Shown piece after piece: positions 23,596 through 35,324 of a DNA stretch of 64,000 nucleotides (the stretch's first letter is position 1; each line of letters begins with the position of its first letter). A program made the translations under genes and the position numbers. The stretch lies in assembly GCA_040954595.2 (NCBI GenBank), contig CM082584.2, positions 1,240,001 through 1,304,000 of the forward strand. The letters run 5' to 3'. The notes below the pieces were generated by a model, which worked only from the letters and a program-made list of their open reading frames with translations, was not told the DNA's origin and made no database searches. The DNA comes from Balanoglossus misakiensis. Lineage: Eukaryota; Hemichordata.

Positions 23596-24059
23596 AAATT
23601 ATAATATAATTTCTGATTTTGTATTCAGATTGAAGAGAATAAATTTCAACACTCTCTCCCGAGCTGGCATATCTGAACCTAAATATTGCACACCACGCAT
23701 AATCGACTTATAGTAGACAGTGCGTATACATGGATCATCTTATTGTTAAGTTCAGTTTTGGGCTAAATTTGCCAAATTGTGGCAACCCTGTCTTTCAATA
23801 TCATCAATTTAATTGATATTATATGGTTATGACGTTTCAAATATGCATATACAACATCAGAACACAAAAGGCAAAAACATCAATTATATTTGTTTTCTGA
23901 AAATGCCTATTGTTGACCAAAAGATGGCTAAATGGCAATTTTGTACTAAGCGGGGTGTCTCAATAGTCCTGTTTCATAAGTCAGGTCCAAGACATAAGTA
24001 CCGACATCTGTGATTGGTCGATCTGGTAATCTTAGGTCCAATTGCGGCTCGCTGATTGG

Positions 24060-24535
24060 AGGGACCTTGTAGGTTAGGTCTTATTACTATGTATTATTCA
24101 CTAGACCTTGTAGCTTAGGTCTTATTACTATGCATTATTCACTTTAGAGCTCCCTGATTGGTTAATGTGTAGGTCTGGTCCTCCAGTGTTCACTGCCTCA
24201 TTATGCAGGACCTTGTAGGTTAGGTCTTATTAATATGTATTTATTCACCATACAGCTCCCTGATTGGTTAACGTGTTAGTCTGGTCCCCCATGTGTTCAC
24301 TGCCTCATTATACAGGACCTTATAGGTTAGGTCTTATTAATATGTATTTATTCACCATACAGCTCCCTGATTGGTTAACGTGTTAGTCTGGTCCCCCATG
24401 TGTTCACTGCCTCATTATACAGGACCTTATAGGTTAGGTCTTATTAATATGTATTTATTCACCATACAGCTCCCTGATTGGTTAACATGTCAGTCTGGTC
24501 CCCCAGTGTTCACTGCCTCATTGTGAAATGTCCCA
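24060..24535. repeat. 107-bp tandem repeat, left inner arm of the giant foldback
   Basis: About 4.5 units with TCCCTGATTGGTTAACGTG, GTTCACTGCCTCATTATACA and GGACCTTATAGGTTAGGTCT; unit starts at 24151, 24257, 24364 and 24471. Inverted units occupy 25,360-25,690. Confidence 0.85.
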
Positions 24536-24547
24536 TGTGCTTCCTGG

Positions 24548-24646
24548 CTAGCGTTGTGGTAACACATTATTCAGGATGTCCGCAGATCGTTCATTGATTT
24601 TCTGAGAAATAGCCTGACTGATACTATCTCCAACATAAACCGCACC
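24548..24646 (-). CDS. exon-like terminal reading frame, unknown
   Basis: On the minus strand an acceptor (AATCTTTCCAG) is followed by a 33-codon frame, GAVYVGDSISQAISQKINER then SADILNNVLPQR and a stop. The amphipathic, Ser/Gln/Asn-rich composition resembles real protein more than translated AT-rich spacer. I do not recognise a family. It sits in the unique core of the giant foldback, next to the 107-bp units. It could be the last exon of an element-encoded or captured gene, or chance. Confidence 0.35.
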   Translation of the reverse strand, partial: GAVYVGDSISQAISQKINERSADILNNVLPQR

Positions 24647-25181
24647 CTGGAAAGATTAAATGATTTTTAGATGGACTTTGAAAATCTGATTAACTCATCT
24701 AAGCATTTTTGCTAACAGTTGTATATTTTTTTAATCACCCTCCTACTTCTCATCATCAATATTATTATTGTTGTTTTACTATTTTAAAGTAAATATGTTT
24801 TGACGAACATGTTGTGATAAGGAGCACGTTGTCCGTTTATACATTCGTATATTGTTTTCATAAAAATGGAACTATGACGGTGCAGCTTCATGAAAGAAGT
24901 TCAATAAAAGTAATCATACCTGTAAAGCAACTAATGAGGTATCCCAATTAAAGAAATGCAATGCTATTCTAAACATTTCTATAGTAAGATATTTTTGGTT
25001 TACTCGAATGAATAGCACACACTTCGTATTCAGCCAGGTGTTACACGAAGTGATGCGCTGAAAGGCATTACGTAACAAAACACTAGCCTATTTCAACAAA
25101 CCGCCACTGGAAATAAAATACGAAATTTCTCCTGACAATTTTTATTTCCAGTATCTAGTTCACAGTATCACATAAAATGCC

Positions 25182-25325
25182 ATGAATAGTGAAGGAAAAG
25201 GTGAAATCCAAGCATTATATGAGTGCCTTTCTTTATACACTGGTATCGAGCTTCGACAACGCACAGGCAGCATGGCAGACAGAATACGACAACTGTATTC
25301 AGAAAGTACAAAAGACTTTGCATAA
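25182..25325 (+). CDS. small ORF of 47 residues, unknown
   Basis: Starts at ATG 25182 (ATGCCATGAATAG), downstream of a TTTTATTTCCAG acceptor-like site at 25151. It reads MNSEGKGEIQALYECLSLYT, then GIELRQRTGSMADRIRQLYS, then ESTKDFA and TAA. Its composition is balanced and protein-like. No family recognised. It is in the core of the giant foldback, opposite in direction to the 24.6 kb frame. An overlapping 61-codon frame starting at 25189 is the alternative reading; neither is proven. Confidence 0.35.
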   Translation: MNSEGKGEIQALYECLSLYTGIELRQRTGSMADRIRQLYSESTKDFA

Positions 25326-25359
25326 CGAGGCAGTGAAAATTGGAGACCTACACATTAAC

Positions 25360-25690
25360 CAATCAGGGAGCTGAAAATTGAATAAATGCATGTTAATAAG
25401 ACCTAACCTATAAGGTCCTGTATAATGAGGCAGTGAACACATGGGGGACCAGACTAACACGTTAACCAATCAGGGAGCTGTATGGTGAATAAATACATAT
25501 TAATAAGACCTAACCTATAAGGTCCTGTATAATGAGGCAGTGAACACTGGAGGACCAGACCTACACATTAACCAATCAAGGAGCTGTAAAGTGAATAATG
25601 CATAATAATAAGACCTAACCTACAAGGTCTAGTGAATAATACATAGTAATAAGACCTAACCTATAAGGTCCCTCCAATCAGCGTACCGCA
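25360..25690. repeat. 107-bp units, inverted, right inner arm
   Basis: About three units carrying AAGACCTAACCTATAAGGTC, TATAATGAGGCAGTGAACAC and CACGTTAACCAATCAGGGAG, the reverse of the 24.1-24.5 kb units. Confidence 0.85.
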
Positions 25691-26347
25691 AGTGGACCTT
25701 AGAGAATCGGATAAACCAATCAGAACAGGCAATACATGTGTATAGGACGTGTAATGTAGGTCATTTTGAAACGGGACTAATAAGACCGTTGTGCTGGTAT
25801 CAGCATATTTTTTGCACACACACACAAAAAAAAATAAACGAATTTACATACATCACAAGGGCTTTCAATATAAAGGAATAAGTTTGTATTTATTTTTTCT
25901 AACAGTTACCTTTTTGAGCAAAGAGGCCAAAATGATATCTTTTTCCCTCAGTGGGGTCAGTAAGAGTGGGTTTTTTAGTACTTTTATTTATCATTTGATC
26001 ACCAATGGGAAGAAAATGGCATAATTTTCGTATTTTCTAGAAATGACACTTTTTGGGCAAAAACTTGCCTAAAAGGCACTTTTATCTTGAGTGGCATCAA
26101 TAAAACTGCTTTTTTGGAATTTTTTCACATACAGTGGGCATATAATTCATTATCAGATCTCCGAAAGTGAAGAAAATATATAAATTTTGAGTGTTTTCTG
26201 AAAATGACGTTTTGGGGGCAAAAAGTGGCAAAAATGGCATTTTTTCTTGAGTAGGATCAATAAGACTGACTTTTTTGGAATGAGCACCATTTTTTACATA
26301 GAATGGACTTCTCAAACCTTCCTTACCAAAAATTCTGATTAACGGCA

Positions 26348-28330
26348 CCTATCTCATAGTGTAACCAGACTACAAGTGAAGAACCCCAGTAACAGACGTA
26401 ACGAACAAACAAACTACATGTACTAACAACAAAGCAAGAAAAGTGTCAAGCGTCGTCAAAGAAAACGAAATAGTTCTAGCATGGTTGGTAAAAGTTATTG
26501 GTAGAAAACGAATAGGGCCTTCTACAAATGACGTCTCAGACCCGCAAACGCCACCAGAACACAAAACACATGCACAGAACAGTTTAAGCCGGTTGTTGTA
26601 TGGAGCAGCAATAATCTGCGGTTGGGCCGTCGTAGAATTTCGCTGGTGGTGAAAATAAATAAAACTCGATCGATGTTCGATTTATTCCAGATCACATGCG
26701 TTTACGGCCAGAAGAGAGCATAAAAGTCTTCAAATGACCATGTGGTGGCGCACTTTTTCCGATTGGCTGTATTTCAATTTGTTCGTGGTAAATTAATTTT
26801 GTGGAGGTGACCGGCACTGAAGCTCTTAGCTAGGATGAGGTGGGATGGAAAAATGCCCCATTTGACTCATTTTAGCTGTTTTAAAATATACGACTATTTA
26901 TAGACAAAAGGAAAATAAAACAAGCGCAAAAACATACCAAACCTAGTTTTATTAATTACAAACAAAATTGCTTAGTAAAGGTTTTCATGTGGGCATTCAC
27001 TTTGAACTTGCTAAATTAATTTAAAGAGACAAAGTCGCTCTCTCTTTGTCCTTTTGCGATGATGGAATGCTTGCTTGAAGTCTCTCGTGCAATAAATGAT
27101 GTCGATTCATACATGTATGGATGGTGTATAGGTGGTCGGGATTTACATATCTTTGCCACGACCAAACCAACAACACATAAAATCAAACTTTGGGTCATGA
27201 AATCGAGTTTTGTTACAGTCTAGAATTTCATGCCACCCCTTTTGGTCATATTATTCTTGGTAGGCAAAAGTGACAAGTAGTCAAGTTTCAACACAGGCAA
27301 CATTTTTTACAAACAAACCACAAAGAAGACATCAAAAGGGAGAGAATTATAGAATGGTCAATGTGTGAATAGTTAAGATACGTAAAGTGGCCGGGTTCAA
27401 CATAACATTAACTCATCGACTTCATATCGTCTTCATGCCATGGTTTTGCCTGCCCTGAAAGTTCTTGTCGTTGCAGAAGTGGTTTTGACAGAAAGAATTT
27501 AGTTTGTGTTTGTGATTATTTGAACACCAGACAATACAATGCAACCTTGACTTCCAAAATACTTACCGGCATTGCATTATCTTACCATGGTTAGGCCTAC
27601 AGAGAACAAATTTTCAACAATATTTTCTGAGTTACCGCTGATATTTGTTTTGTAGTATGGATATTAAATTATACATCCCGATACAAAACAGAATGTTATA
27701 GAATCCTTCCTGAGTGATATTGAAAAAAATACCGGAATGCTATAGCCTAATCTATGGTTAGGGTTATTGCTATTATTTTATATCAGTAATCGACTTTGTG
27801 TATATCAATGTCATTTTCATAACGAAAATGAACTCGAGTCTAATGTAAACGTTACGAATTGATCGAAAGGCGCTCTGATGAATGTTAACACGAGTGCGCA
27901 ATGACAAGACATGCATCGTGCATGACAGTGACAACAGTTCCTATAGAGCAGTTAAAAAATAAACCGGCCGTCCGTAAATTTATCAGCTATATTTTTTTTT
28001 ATTTAGTCACGTTTTCCCTGTTGCATGCTATTAGTTCAGGGGCCAGTTTTAGCAGTGCTCTATTGCGTACTTTCGTATCGATGGATTGATCTCTCGTCCA
28101 ATCAGAATGGCGGATGGTAGCATGATCCGACATATTGCGTATTACAATAGGGCTTCCTCATACAGGTCAGAACAGAGAGGTCATTCCTTTTATATTAGGA
28201 CGTCTCAGCTCCTTTGTCTTTTCTGTTATTTTTTGACAAATGCGGATTGACGTTCCATTTCCAATTGGCGATAATTATATTTATTTGTATTTCATTGCAT
28301 AAGCGCTTGCTAGTCGTTTTTTAGCAATTT
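26348..28330. other. non-coding with one dispersed repeat
   Basis: Only short frames without motifs. 27,985-28,135 is a second copy of the 23,465 repeat. No promoter or RNA gene that I can support before 28.3 kb. Confidence 0.45.
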
Positions 28331-28339
28331 TTTTTGTAG

Positions 28340-28347
28340 TATAAAAA
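28340..28347 (+). promoter_or_regulatory. TATA-like box
   Basis: TATAAAAA sits about 300 bp upstream of the candidate first coding exon at 28645, which would leave a 5' UTR of about 270 nt. Suggestive only: AT-rich DNA yields such strings by chance. Confidence 0.3.
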
Positions 28348-28636
28348 CACTGAAGAAAACGAAATATTTTATTCATTCGCACTTCCAAAGAACACCGTGA
28401 CATAATTCCTCAATTTGCATTTCAGTGTGTGTGTCTGGTGTGTCTGCATTGACGTGAGGCGCATTCTCCACCCGCACACATACGTTGCATTGCATTCTTT
28501 GACTAATTAGTGTTACGTCATGTTGAAGCAGGATTCTGATTGAGTAGTAAGTAAGTTGCATAATTGACGCACAGCTGGTGCCTCGTTCTCGTACCGCTGA
28601 CCATTGCATTTGAAAAATCATTGCAGCTTTGACGTT

Positions 28637-28675
28637 CATCAAGCATGGAGGTCCCGGTCGCCTCCATGCTTGATG
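28637..28675. repeat. perfect 15-bp hairpin
   Basis: CATCAAGCATGGAGG (28637-28651) and CCTCCATGCTTGATG (28661-28675) are exact inverses around a 9-nt loop. It overlaps the candidate start codon. Confidence 0.85.
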
Positions 28676-28689
28676 ATGTCGTTTCTCTG
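28645..28689 (+). CDS. candidate first coding exon, unknown gene
   Basis: ATG followed by 15 codons (MEVPVASMLDDVVSL) ending at a strong donor, CTG|GTAAGC. The ATG lies within a perfect hairpin (28637-28675). Read in phase into the exon-like block at 29157 it would give only 20 more codons before TAA, so either that block is not the next coding exon or the transcript is non-coding. The distribution of donors downstream (29232, 29845) favours a + strand transcript. No family recognised. Confidence 0.35.
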
Positions 28690-29156
28690 GTAAGCATGGT
28701 ATTTAATGTTATTTTACAAGTACATGTACACTCCTTCTAGCAAAAAACTGGTCGTGGTAGGGCGAGAGGGTCCTCCCAACATCGAAATTCTGACTTTGGG
28801 AAGCGTTACAGCGCCGAACAGTAAACTCACAGTCGCATGGAATTTGTGCGTTATATTACACCGTGCGAGTAAATTGTACGTCGTTCGTTGGCTCGAGTCA
28901 GCTTTGTTATTGTGTAGCAGGTGGTACCGTAACACCACAGGGAGCCCCCTGTGGTAACACACTACAGTATAACTTTTAAGGCAAAGCGATAGCGAATAAA
29001 CTGACCAGAGTTGGTTTTGTTGTTGGGGAGATTTTTGGCACCAATGAGACTGTTATAAGCTACCAGTGTGAGCTATGGTATAGCCGTTAACACGCAGCCC
29101 TGCCACGCAGAGCTTCTATGACTGGTTACTAACTTCTATGTCTATTTGATTCACAG

Positions 29157-29231
29157 ATGCTGCCTGAAACTGTCTGCGTTTCAACTCGGGATTCTCTTCC
29201 TTGTCCGGGGCGAGTTTAAGACCGCTCAATG
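29157..29231 (+). other. exon-like block A, copy 1
   Basis: A 75-nt segment between TTTGATTCACAG and GTAAGC. One frame is open throughout (LKLSAFQLGILFLVRGEFKT); the frame in phase with the exon at 28645 stops after 20 codons. Against its duplicate at 35250 it has four substitutions; in the open frame two are silent and two change residues, so coding is not settled. It could be an exon of a non-coding RNA. Confidence 0.4.
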
Positions 29232-29783
29232 GTAAGCATGACTTGCTTTATATTTGCTTTTATCGGGTGTTGCAACCGTAACAATAGGAAGAAATGTATG
29301 TCTACGAACTAATTTACATATTCTAGCTTTCAATACAATGTACTTGTTTTTTCCCCTTCGAATTCTGGCCTCGATTGCTTGTGATATGATCGTGATGTCA
29401 TGAATTAGATGGACAACTCACAAGTTCAAATCTTCACGTGGAGCATAAAATAAACTCCAATATCAATACACAGGGAGATACTTTAACTTTGGCTGAACGT
29501 GTGCTAGTCCAACACTATGCTTAATCAAACTGGCTAAGAGATCTGTTATTATATTAGACGCATGAAGGAAAGTAATGTTGTTTAGCGTGAAATAAAACAA
29601 TACTTTAGGCCAGAAAGAAAAATGTAAATCATGACACAAACAGGCTGGAAATTTTTTCTGACCCTATATTATACCATGTTTTGCATATTTTCACTAATTT
29701 GTATGGCCCACATAATTCTAAAGCAAGGTTGATTGGTTACTAATTAATATTTGCATATATTTGATTCACAATCTTAAACACAG

Positions 29784-29844
29784 CATTTCAACGTATGCCG
29801 GAGGAGGAAGAGAATACCTAGGCCTGATCCAAGACCGCTTTCCG
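29784..29844 (+). other. exon-like block B, copy 1
   Basis: Starts at an AAACACAG acceptor-like site and ends at CCG|GTAAGC. Preceded, as block A is, by GGTTACTAA and TATTTGATTCACA; here the upper acceptor is CACAAT where copy 2 has CACAG. The centre (GAGGAAGAGAAT) is nearly the inverse complement of the matching place in block A (ATTCTCTTCC). One frame is open (STYAGGGREYLGLIQDRFP). Confidence 0.4.
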
Positions 29845-30049
29845 GTAAGCACACCTTGCTTTATACATGCTCCATAGCTTGTTTGTAAATGCTACCTTTT
29901 CCCATCAAATAGTGAAGTCACCCTTTTAAAATTATGGTGGTGGCAAGCCACAACTGGTTATCATGAAGAGTTGGACACCACTAATAATCATTTTAATATT
30001 TTCCAATTGGTAACCTTTATGTACCACTATCCTCAACAATATCCTCAAC

Positions 30050-30105
30050 AAGATTCATATTGCGCTGTATAGCAAGGCCAAACACATATGATTGATTGAT
30101 AGGGA
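30050..30105 (+). repeat. LINE/SINE 3' tail
   Basis: ATTGCGCTGTATAGCAAGGC followed by ATGATTGATTGATAG resembles the L2/CR1 3' end seen at 13.5 kb. It is inside the 225-bp insertion that distinguishes copy 1 of the duplication from copy 2. Confidence 0.55.
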
Positions 30106-31319
30106 TTTTTCTGAAAATGTGACAAAATCAACAAATAAACAATAATCAGTCACCAATCATGCATTATGTGTTATTCGAGGGAACCTGAGCGGGTCCCATA
30201 AACCTGCCAACCCATGCTAGCCATGACTTTACAAATGTTTCCGTCATACTATGCAGAAAATTCTGGCTGCCTTAAATAGGTTTTTCACTTTGCGCTAGGT
30301 GTCAAATCTCATTGCATTCTGGGCGGAAAGTCCATAACCAACTGTAGTAAGAGATAGAAGAAATGATATGTTTACTGTATTTCATGACTTCCTTTGGTCA
30401 AACATTTTTGTCTCGGTAGTTAGCATATTAAACTTTTTTTCACTTTTGCTATTTTATTTGCTAAAAGTTCAAGAATGACCCATCATCATTTTAGCTTATG
30501 AACTCCCATTTCTTTAACATGGCAAAAATCGGCCATCTTGAAATTATCAACCGTATGAGATTTTCATCACTCATTTAGGGTAGCTTAAAACGTGTTTAAA
30601 GTAGGGAGAATTGTATAGGCAAGACTTGGGCTGTAAATTTGATGAAATAGCTACATGACTATTGTTCACAAGCAGCTGACTGTACTGTAAGACTGGAAGT
30701 GTTGTGTACATATTTTACATATTCAATATTTGTAATTAGACCATGTCATGTATATCTTGGGGATTGCTCGATCACAATGTCTCTGCTGGTACAATGTCCT
30801 TTTAACATGTTCAGTAATATGGTAGTAATTGTAAGTTTGTGTGCGGCATTTGTAAATTATTTACAATTTATAAATTATTGTGTAAGTTTCTTCATTCTCA
30901 AATTGCTTGCCTAACGTACTGCATTAACATTTAAATTTTGGTATGATTTTGAGTAGACTTTTTGTTTCAAAATAATTTTCGACACTTTTGGGTGATATGA
31001 TTTTACATGGAAAATCTGATTTCCCTGTAATTCGGTTGACAGGATTTTCATCATATCTCTAAATCATGAAGTACATGTATCAGACTTGCATCAGGCCCCC
31101 AAAATTCTAGTCGCCTTTGGCAAGTAATATTAGCCATTGATCTGGGAAAGTTACAAAAATGTGTTGTCCCAGGACGTTGAAGGTACATGTGGTTTTTACA
31201 CTTGCTGCATGTTTATAATTTGCAATAGAAATAGACACTCAGTGCCAGCCCACTATCCCGTCTCCTTATTGCTGACTTGTATGTATGTATGTATGTATGT
31301 ACGCATTTTATCAGAATTA

Positions 31320-32663
31320 TTAGGTCCCATTTGGTATATGTATTTATACCATGGTACCTTACGGGATCAGTTGCACCTGTATGTATGGATGTTTGTATGT
31401 CCATCAACATCAAACATTTGGAAACTACTGGCATTTCACCTTGATATTTAATGTGCAGACAGGGCAGTAGATGGGAGTTTGTCTAAGTGAAGTTGTCATT
31501 GCCAAAATATGCAAATTAGCTGGGAAAGTGTCAAATTCGTCAAAACTTGGGAACTCAACAACTACTGGGCAAATTGCTTTCAAAATTGATAATCGGTATG
31601 CATGTACCTTATGGTATCCTCTCACAATTCTACATGTTGTGAGCTAATAATGTGAATTTTCTAATTTTAAGCATTTTTTTGTCTCTTTCCACATTGTCGG
31701 TAAAAACCTACTTTTCTGGAATTGATCAGCTGACTTGTTTGAAATTTATTATGAAGCTTCATAGGTGATCTGAGTTACCAACCATAGTTTTGTTTAAATT
31801 GTTGCAAAAAATTGCGTATTTATAATTTTGGAGCAATTTTTAGGTCCCATTTGGTTTATGTACATATATACGATTGGGACCTTATGGAATCAGTTGCATT
31901 TGTATGTATGAGTGAATGGATGAAAACCGCTGGGCATATCACTTCCATATTTAGTGTGTAGATGCAGGCGGGGCTGTAGATGGGATTTTGTTCAAATGAA
32001 ATTGTCATTGCCAAAATATTACCTGTGTAAATGTGAAATTGGTCAAAAGTCAGAAACTTGACAACCACTGGTCAGATTGGTATGTCAATGAACCCCATAC
32101 AGTCCTGTATGTTGTGAGCTAATATTATGAATTTTCTAATGTTTATTAATTTTTTTTGTCTTTTTCCACATTATTGGTAAAAAAAAAATCTTCACTTCTG
32201 AAAGCGATAGTCCGACTCCTTCGAAATTTAGTATGAAGCTTCCTATAGGTGGTCCGAGTTACCATATTTTTTGTTCAGATTGTTGTAAAATTGGCATATT
32301 TATAATTTTGAGCAATTTTGCCAATTATGGTCAGAATGCTTTGCAATTTGGTAGGCAGATTCCCAGCGGTAACCCAAGTAAGATGTCATAAAAATGGTTA
32401 AAACTGCGTGCTTGTGTTATTGGGGATATTTTTTGCAATCTTTGTCAAAAAACTATTTTCTCTTAAACCGTTCAAACCGTTGTCAGATTGCTTTGAATTT
32501 TGGCAGGAATGTTCCTTGTAGTGATTGAAGTAAGATGGTGTACAATTATAGAGATGTTTGCATATTTGTGTTTTTGCCACTTTTGAACAAATGTGTTTTT
32601 CTTTGAAACTGCTTTTTTGATGGCTTTGAAATATGGTAGGAATATTCCTAGGGGTAACCCAAT
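31320..32663. repeat. hairpin-headed dispersed repeats (GGTCCC type)
   Basis: Copies open with an AGGTCCCATTTGGT / ATGGGACCTTA hairpin (about 31,320 and 31,840). Then come TATGTATGGATG tracts, a CACTGGGCATAT-type phrase, GCAAATTAGCTGGGAAA, CAGTCCTGTATGTTGTGAGC, TAGTATGAAGCTTC and TTTGAGCAATTTTTGCC. No coding potential. Confidence 0.7.
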
Positions 32664-33855
32664 TTTTAGCTCACCTGAAAATCACGTGAGCTTATAGTTT
32701 AGCGATGTCTGTGTATGTGTGTGTGTGTGTCTGTCTGTATACCCGATATCTCAAGAACCGCTGAACCGATTTCAACCAAATTTAGTACACAGGTTCAGAT
32801 ATCATATGGCAAGAACTGAAAAGGTTTTAGTTGGTGTGGCTTTGATATTAATGAAGTTATTAAAGTTTTCTATTACATGGTTGTCTATGAGAGCTTTCGT
32901 TAATGCTGCATATATGACCAGTGGAAACGATAGTTTGAGGAGATCGACTGTTTGAGGGCGCTGTGAAATGAGACATTCCTGGCGATATTGCCGTGGTTCT
33001 GTCCATGCTCAGACGCTGCACCCGTCGTTACGAATAACTTCCCTACGTGAATCCACAAGGAAGCTAACGTTGTTTAGTTGCTTCATAGAGCGTAAACTGT
33101 TAATCTACAGGACCGTCAGACGAATACTCTTTTCAAATGAAGTTTGAAACTACTTACGAGTAAGTTAGTGGAGACAATATGGCGGATAGTTGGCGTGCAG
33201 TCGAATCCGCGTTATGACTATGACGTGACCCATTCATCAAGACAAACCGTAAATGATTCACGCATATTGTGGTCCTCACGCAGTCAATCTCAAAATGTCA
33301 CCAGGCTTTCTATTTGTCTATTGTTCAGAGAAAAATAACATGGCGGTTGATCACACTCAACAGTAAAATCCGTTTTGTGTGTTTATAGACAGTCTGTTAT
33401 CGCCAATACTATATAGCGATTGCTAGATGGCCTACCCAATATGTGATCGAGCGAGATTGATAACATTGAATGTCTGTTCAGATCTCATTCCGTACGTCAT
33501 ACGTCAACATTTCGATTTCGATTTAATCCATTCATAAAGAATTTAGAGAAAGTCGTCTTGAATTGTGACCCCGACTATCAATTAGTTTACGATGATTTTT
33601 TGGCGACGGAATACACGAGACGCCATTGTATAACTACGTCAGCTGTACTTCCAAGGTTACCATTTTGTGTGTATGGAATATCTTATCACAGAGACTACGT
33701 ACTTTGACAATATGCCATGCTATATCAATGACGCCCCAGAAAATTTGTCAAAAAATGAATTTGTCTTCTCATGGTGGTGCAATATATTTTAATGTCTATT
33801 TTGAGGTTGATTTTGGTTTTTGGCTAACATGTATATAAATGTCAGCTTATAGCAT
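32664..33855. repeat. hairpin-headed repeat (AGCTCACC type)
   Basis: Opens AGCTCACCTG AAAATC ACGTGAGCT, a short hairpin, then a (TG)n/CTGTCTGTAT tract and CCGATATCTCAAGAACCGCT. The plan (hairpin, short T/G-rich tract, then an AACCGCTGAACCGATTT phrase) mirrors the GGTCCC type. The end near 33,855 is approximate. No gene seen. Confidence 0.55.
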
Positions 33856-35204
33856 AAGTTGGTGTCCGTCGTCTATGTATGTCTGTATGTGTGCCTCATA
33901 CAGAATTATGTATTTTGTGAATGGATCAGTTTCGTCTTAATGTATTGATGTATGTATGTGTATGTCCATCAACATCAAAATCTTGAAACTACTGATATTT
34001 AGTGTGTACATAGAAATTGTTATTGCGAAAAAATGCATACTGGTATTAACTGGAAAAATGTTCAAATAGTCAAAATTGAAAAACTTAATAACAGCGGATC
34101 AGATTAAGTTAAAAATTGGCGTGCATTGGTGTGCAAGTACTTTGGGAAGACCTCGTATGATTTTGTTCAGGTGGAATCAGTATCTGGCGTTTCCTATTTT
34201 TTATGAATTTTTTGGGGAATTTTCTGCAGTTTTGTTAAAAAAAATTCTTCTCTGAAATTACATGTCCAATTGATTGGAAACTTGGTATGGAGGTTCATAG
34301 GGCTTACCTGAATCACATTTGTGCAAACGGTGGTGAAATTTGCAAAAATGCATTTTTGGGCAATATTTCCTGTTTTTGCCAAAACTGTGAAACTGTAGGT
34401 GCAATTGTTTTGATACTTTGTATTTGGATTTCTAGGGGTGATCTCGGTCAGATATGATCAAATTGTAATGAAATTTGCATAATTGTATTTTTGGGAATTT
34501 CTGCAGGGTTTGGCCAAATAGTCTTCGGTAATACCACAAGTCCAATTGATTGGAAACTTTGAATGCGAATTCATATATGTGATATCAGTCAGATTTGTCT
34601 GAATTTCCTGTTGTTTGCCAAAATGTCTTCCTTATTGAAACTTGTTAAAGAGGTTCTTAGGCATGAACAGAAATCAGATTTGTTGAAATCTGGTGAAATA
34701 TTCATACTTTTTGGTATATTTCTTGCCATTTTTGATCAAAGAGTTTTAGAATTCCATAGACTTATTATTTTATGCAGTTCAGGATGGGGTACATGACTCA
34801 TAACCCCTTACAAAAATTGACAAGGCAACAATTCCACAAACATGTTTACATTTCACAATGGTGCAACACACAACCCTTACACCATATACACTATAAACCA
34901 AAATGGTTTAAAACTGTTTTTTCTAATCTTGTTATTCTGTCAACCAATCACAGTACTGCACGTGAGCATATTCAGTTAATTTCTGGTTCCTGATTGCTTT
35001 GGAAGTTAGTTAACAATTTCATAACACATGTACATGTATGTGCAACTTTGATTAAATTCTGGTTGTCAATATTTAGGTAGTTTGTTGTAAATTTCTTTGT
35101 TTTTGGATAGCAAATCTTTTTAACCAATTGCTCAGTTTCTTTGAAAGTTACTGTTAACAAGGAGAGTTAGTACACCCAACTTAGACTTTTACACCAAACT
35201 TAGA
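33856..35204. other. degenerate repeat and non-coding
   Basis: 33,880-34,790 repeats the same phrases as 31.3-32.6 kb in diverged form (TATGTCCATCAACATCAAA, TTCTAGGGGTGA, CAATTGATTGGAAACTT). 34,800-35,204 holds nothing I recognise. Confidence 0.5.
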
Positions 35205-35249
35205 GCTACTATGACTGGTTACTAACTTCTATATCTATTTGATTCACAG

Positions 35250-35324
35250 ATGCTGCCTGAAATTGTCTGCATTTCAACTCGGGATTCTCTTCCTTGTCTG
35301 GGGCGAGTTTAAGACCGTTCAATG
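35250..35324 (+). other. exon-like block A, copy 2
   Basis: 75 nt between TTTGATTCACAG and GTAAGC, four substitutions from 29157-29231, both splice-like borders kept. The open frame remains open (GILFLVWGEFKT). Confidence 0.4.

Larger units (their letters stand above)
21374..26347. mobile_element. giant foldback element, about 5 kb
   Basis: TGCCGTTAATCAGAATTTTT at 21374 recurs inverted ending at 26347, and inverted identity continues inward (GGTAAGGAAGGTTTGAGA, then CCATTCTATGTAAAAAATGG). The left arm is expanded by an 11-unit tandem repeat; the right arm holds only about three units. Inside this, a second nested inverted pair is formed by 107-bp units (24,060-24,535 and 25,360-25,690). The unique core, about 24,540-25,340, holds two short exon-like frames. 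I recognise no transposase, so the superfamily is unknown; it may be non-autonomous. Confidence 0.75.
29110..31560. repeat. segmental duplication, copy 1
   Basis: Matches 35,205-38,770 in the same orientation over most of its length. Shared blocks include both exon-like segments, GTCTCTGCTGGTACAATGTC, CAGGATTTTCA and GCATCAGGCCCCCAAAATTC. Differences are mainly insertions: here about 225 bp at 29,970-30,195 with a LINE-type tail; in copy 2 about 600 bp at 35,775-36,385 and a 762-bp MITE. Confidence 0.85.

Noticed and set aside
26443-26652. 69-codon frame outside the giant foldback
   Set aside because: No recognisable motif, no convincing splice sites and no promoter context.
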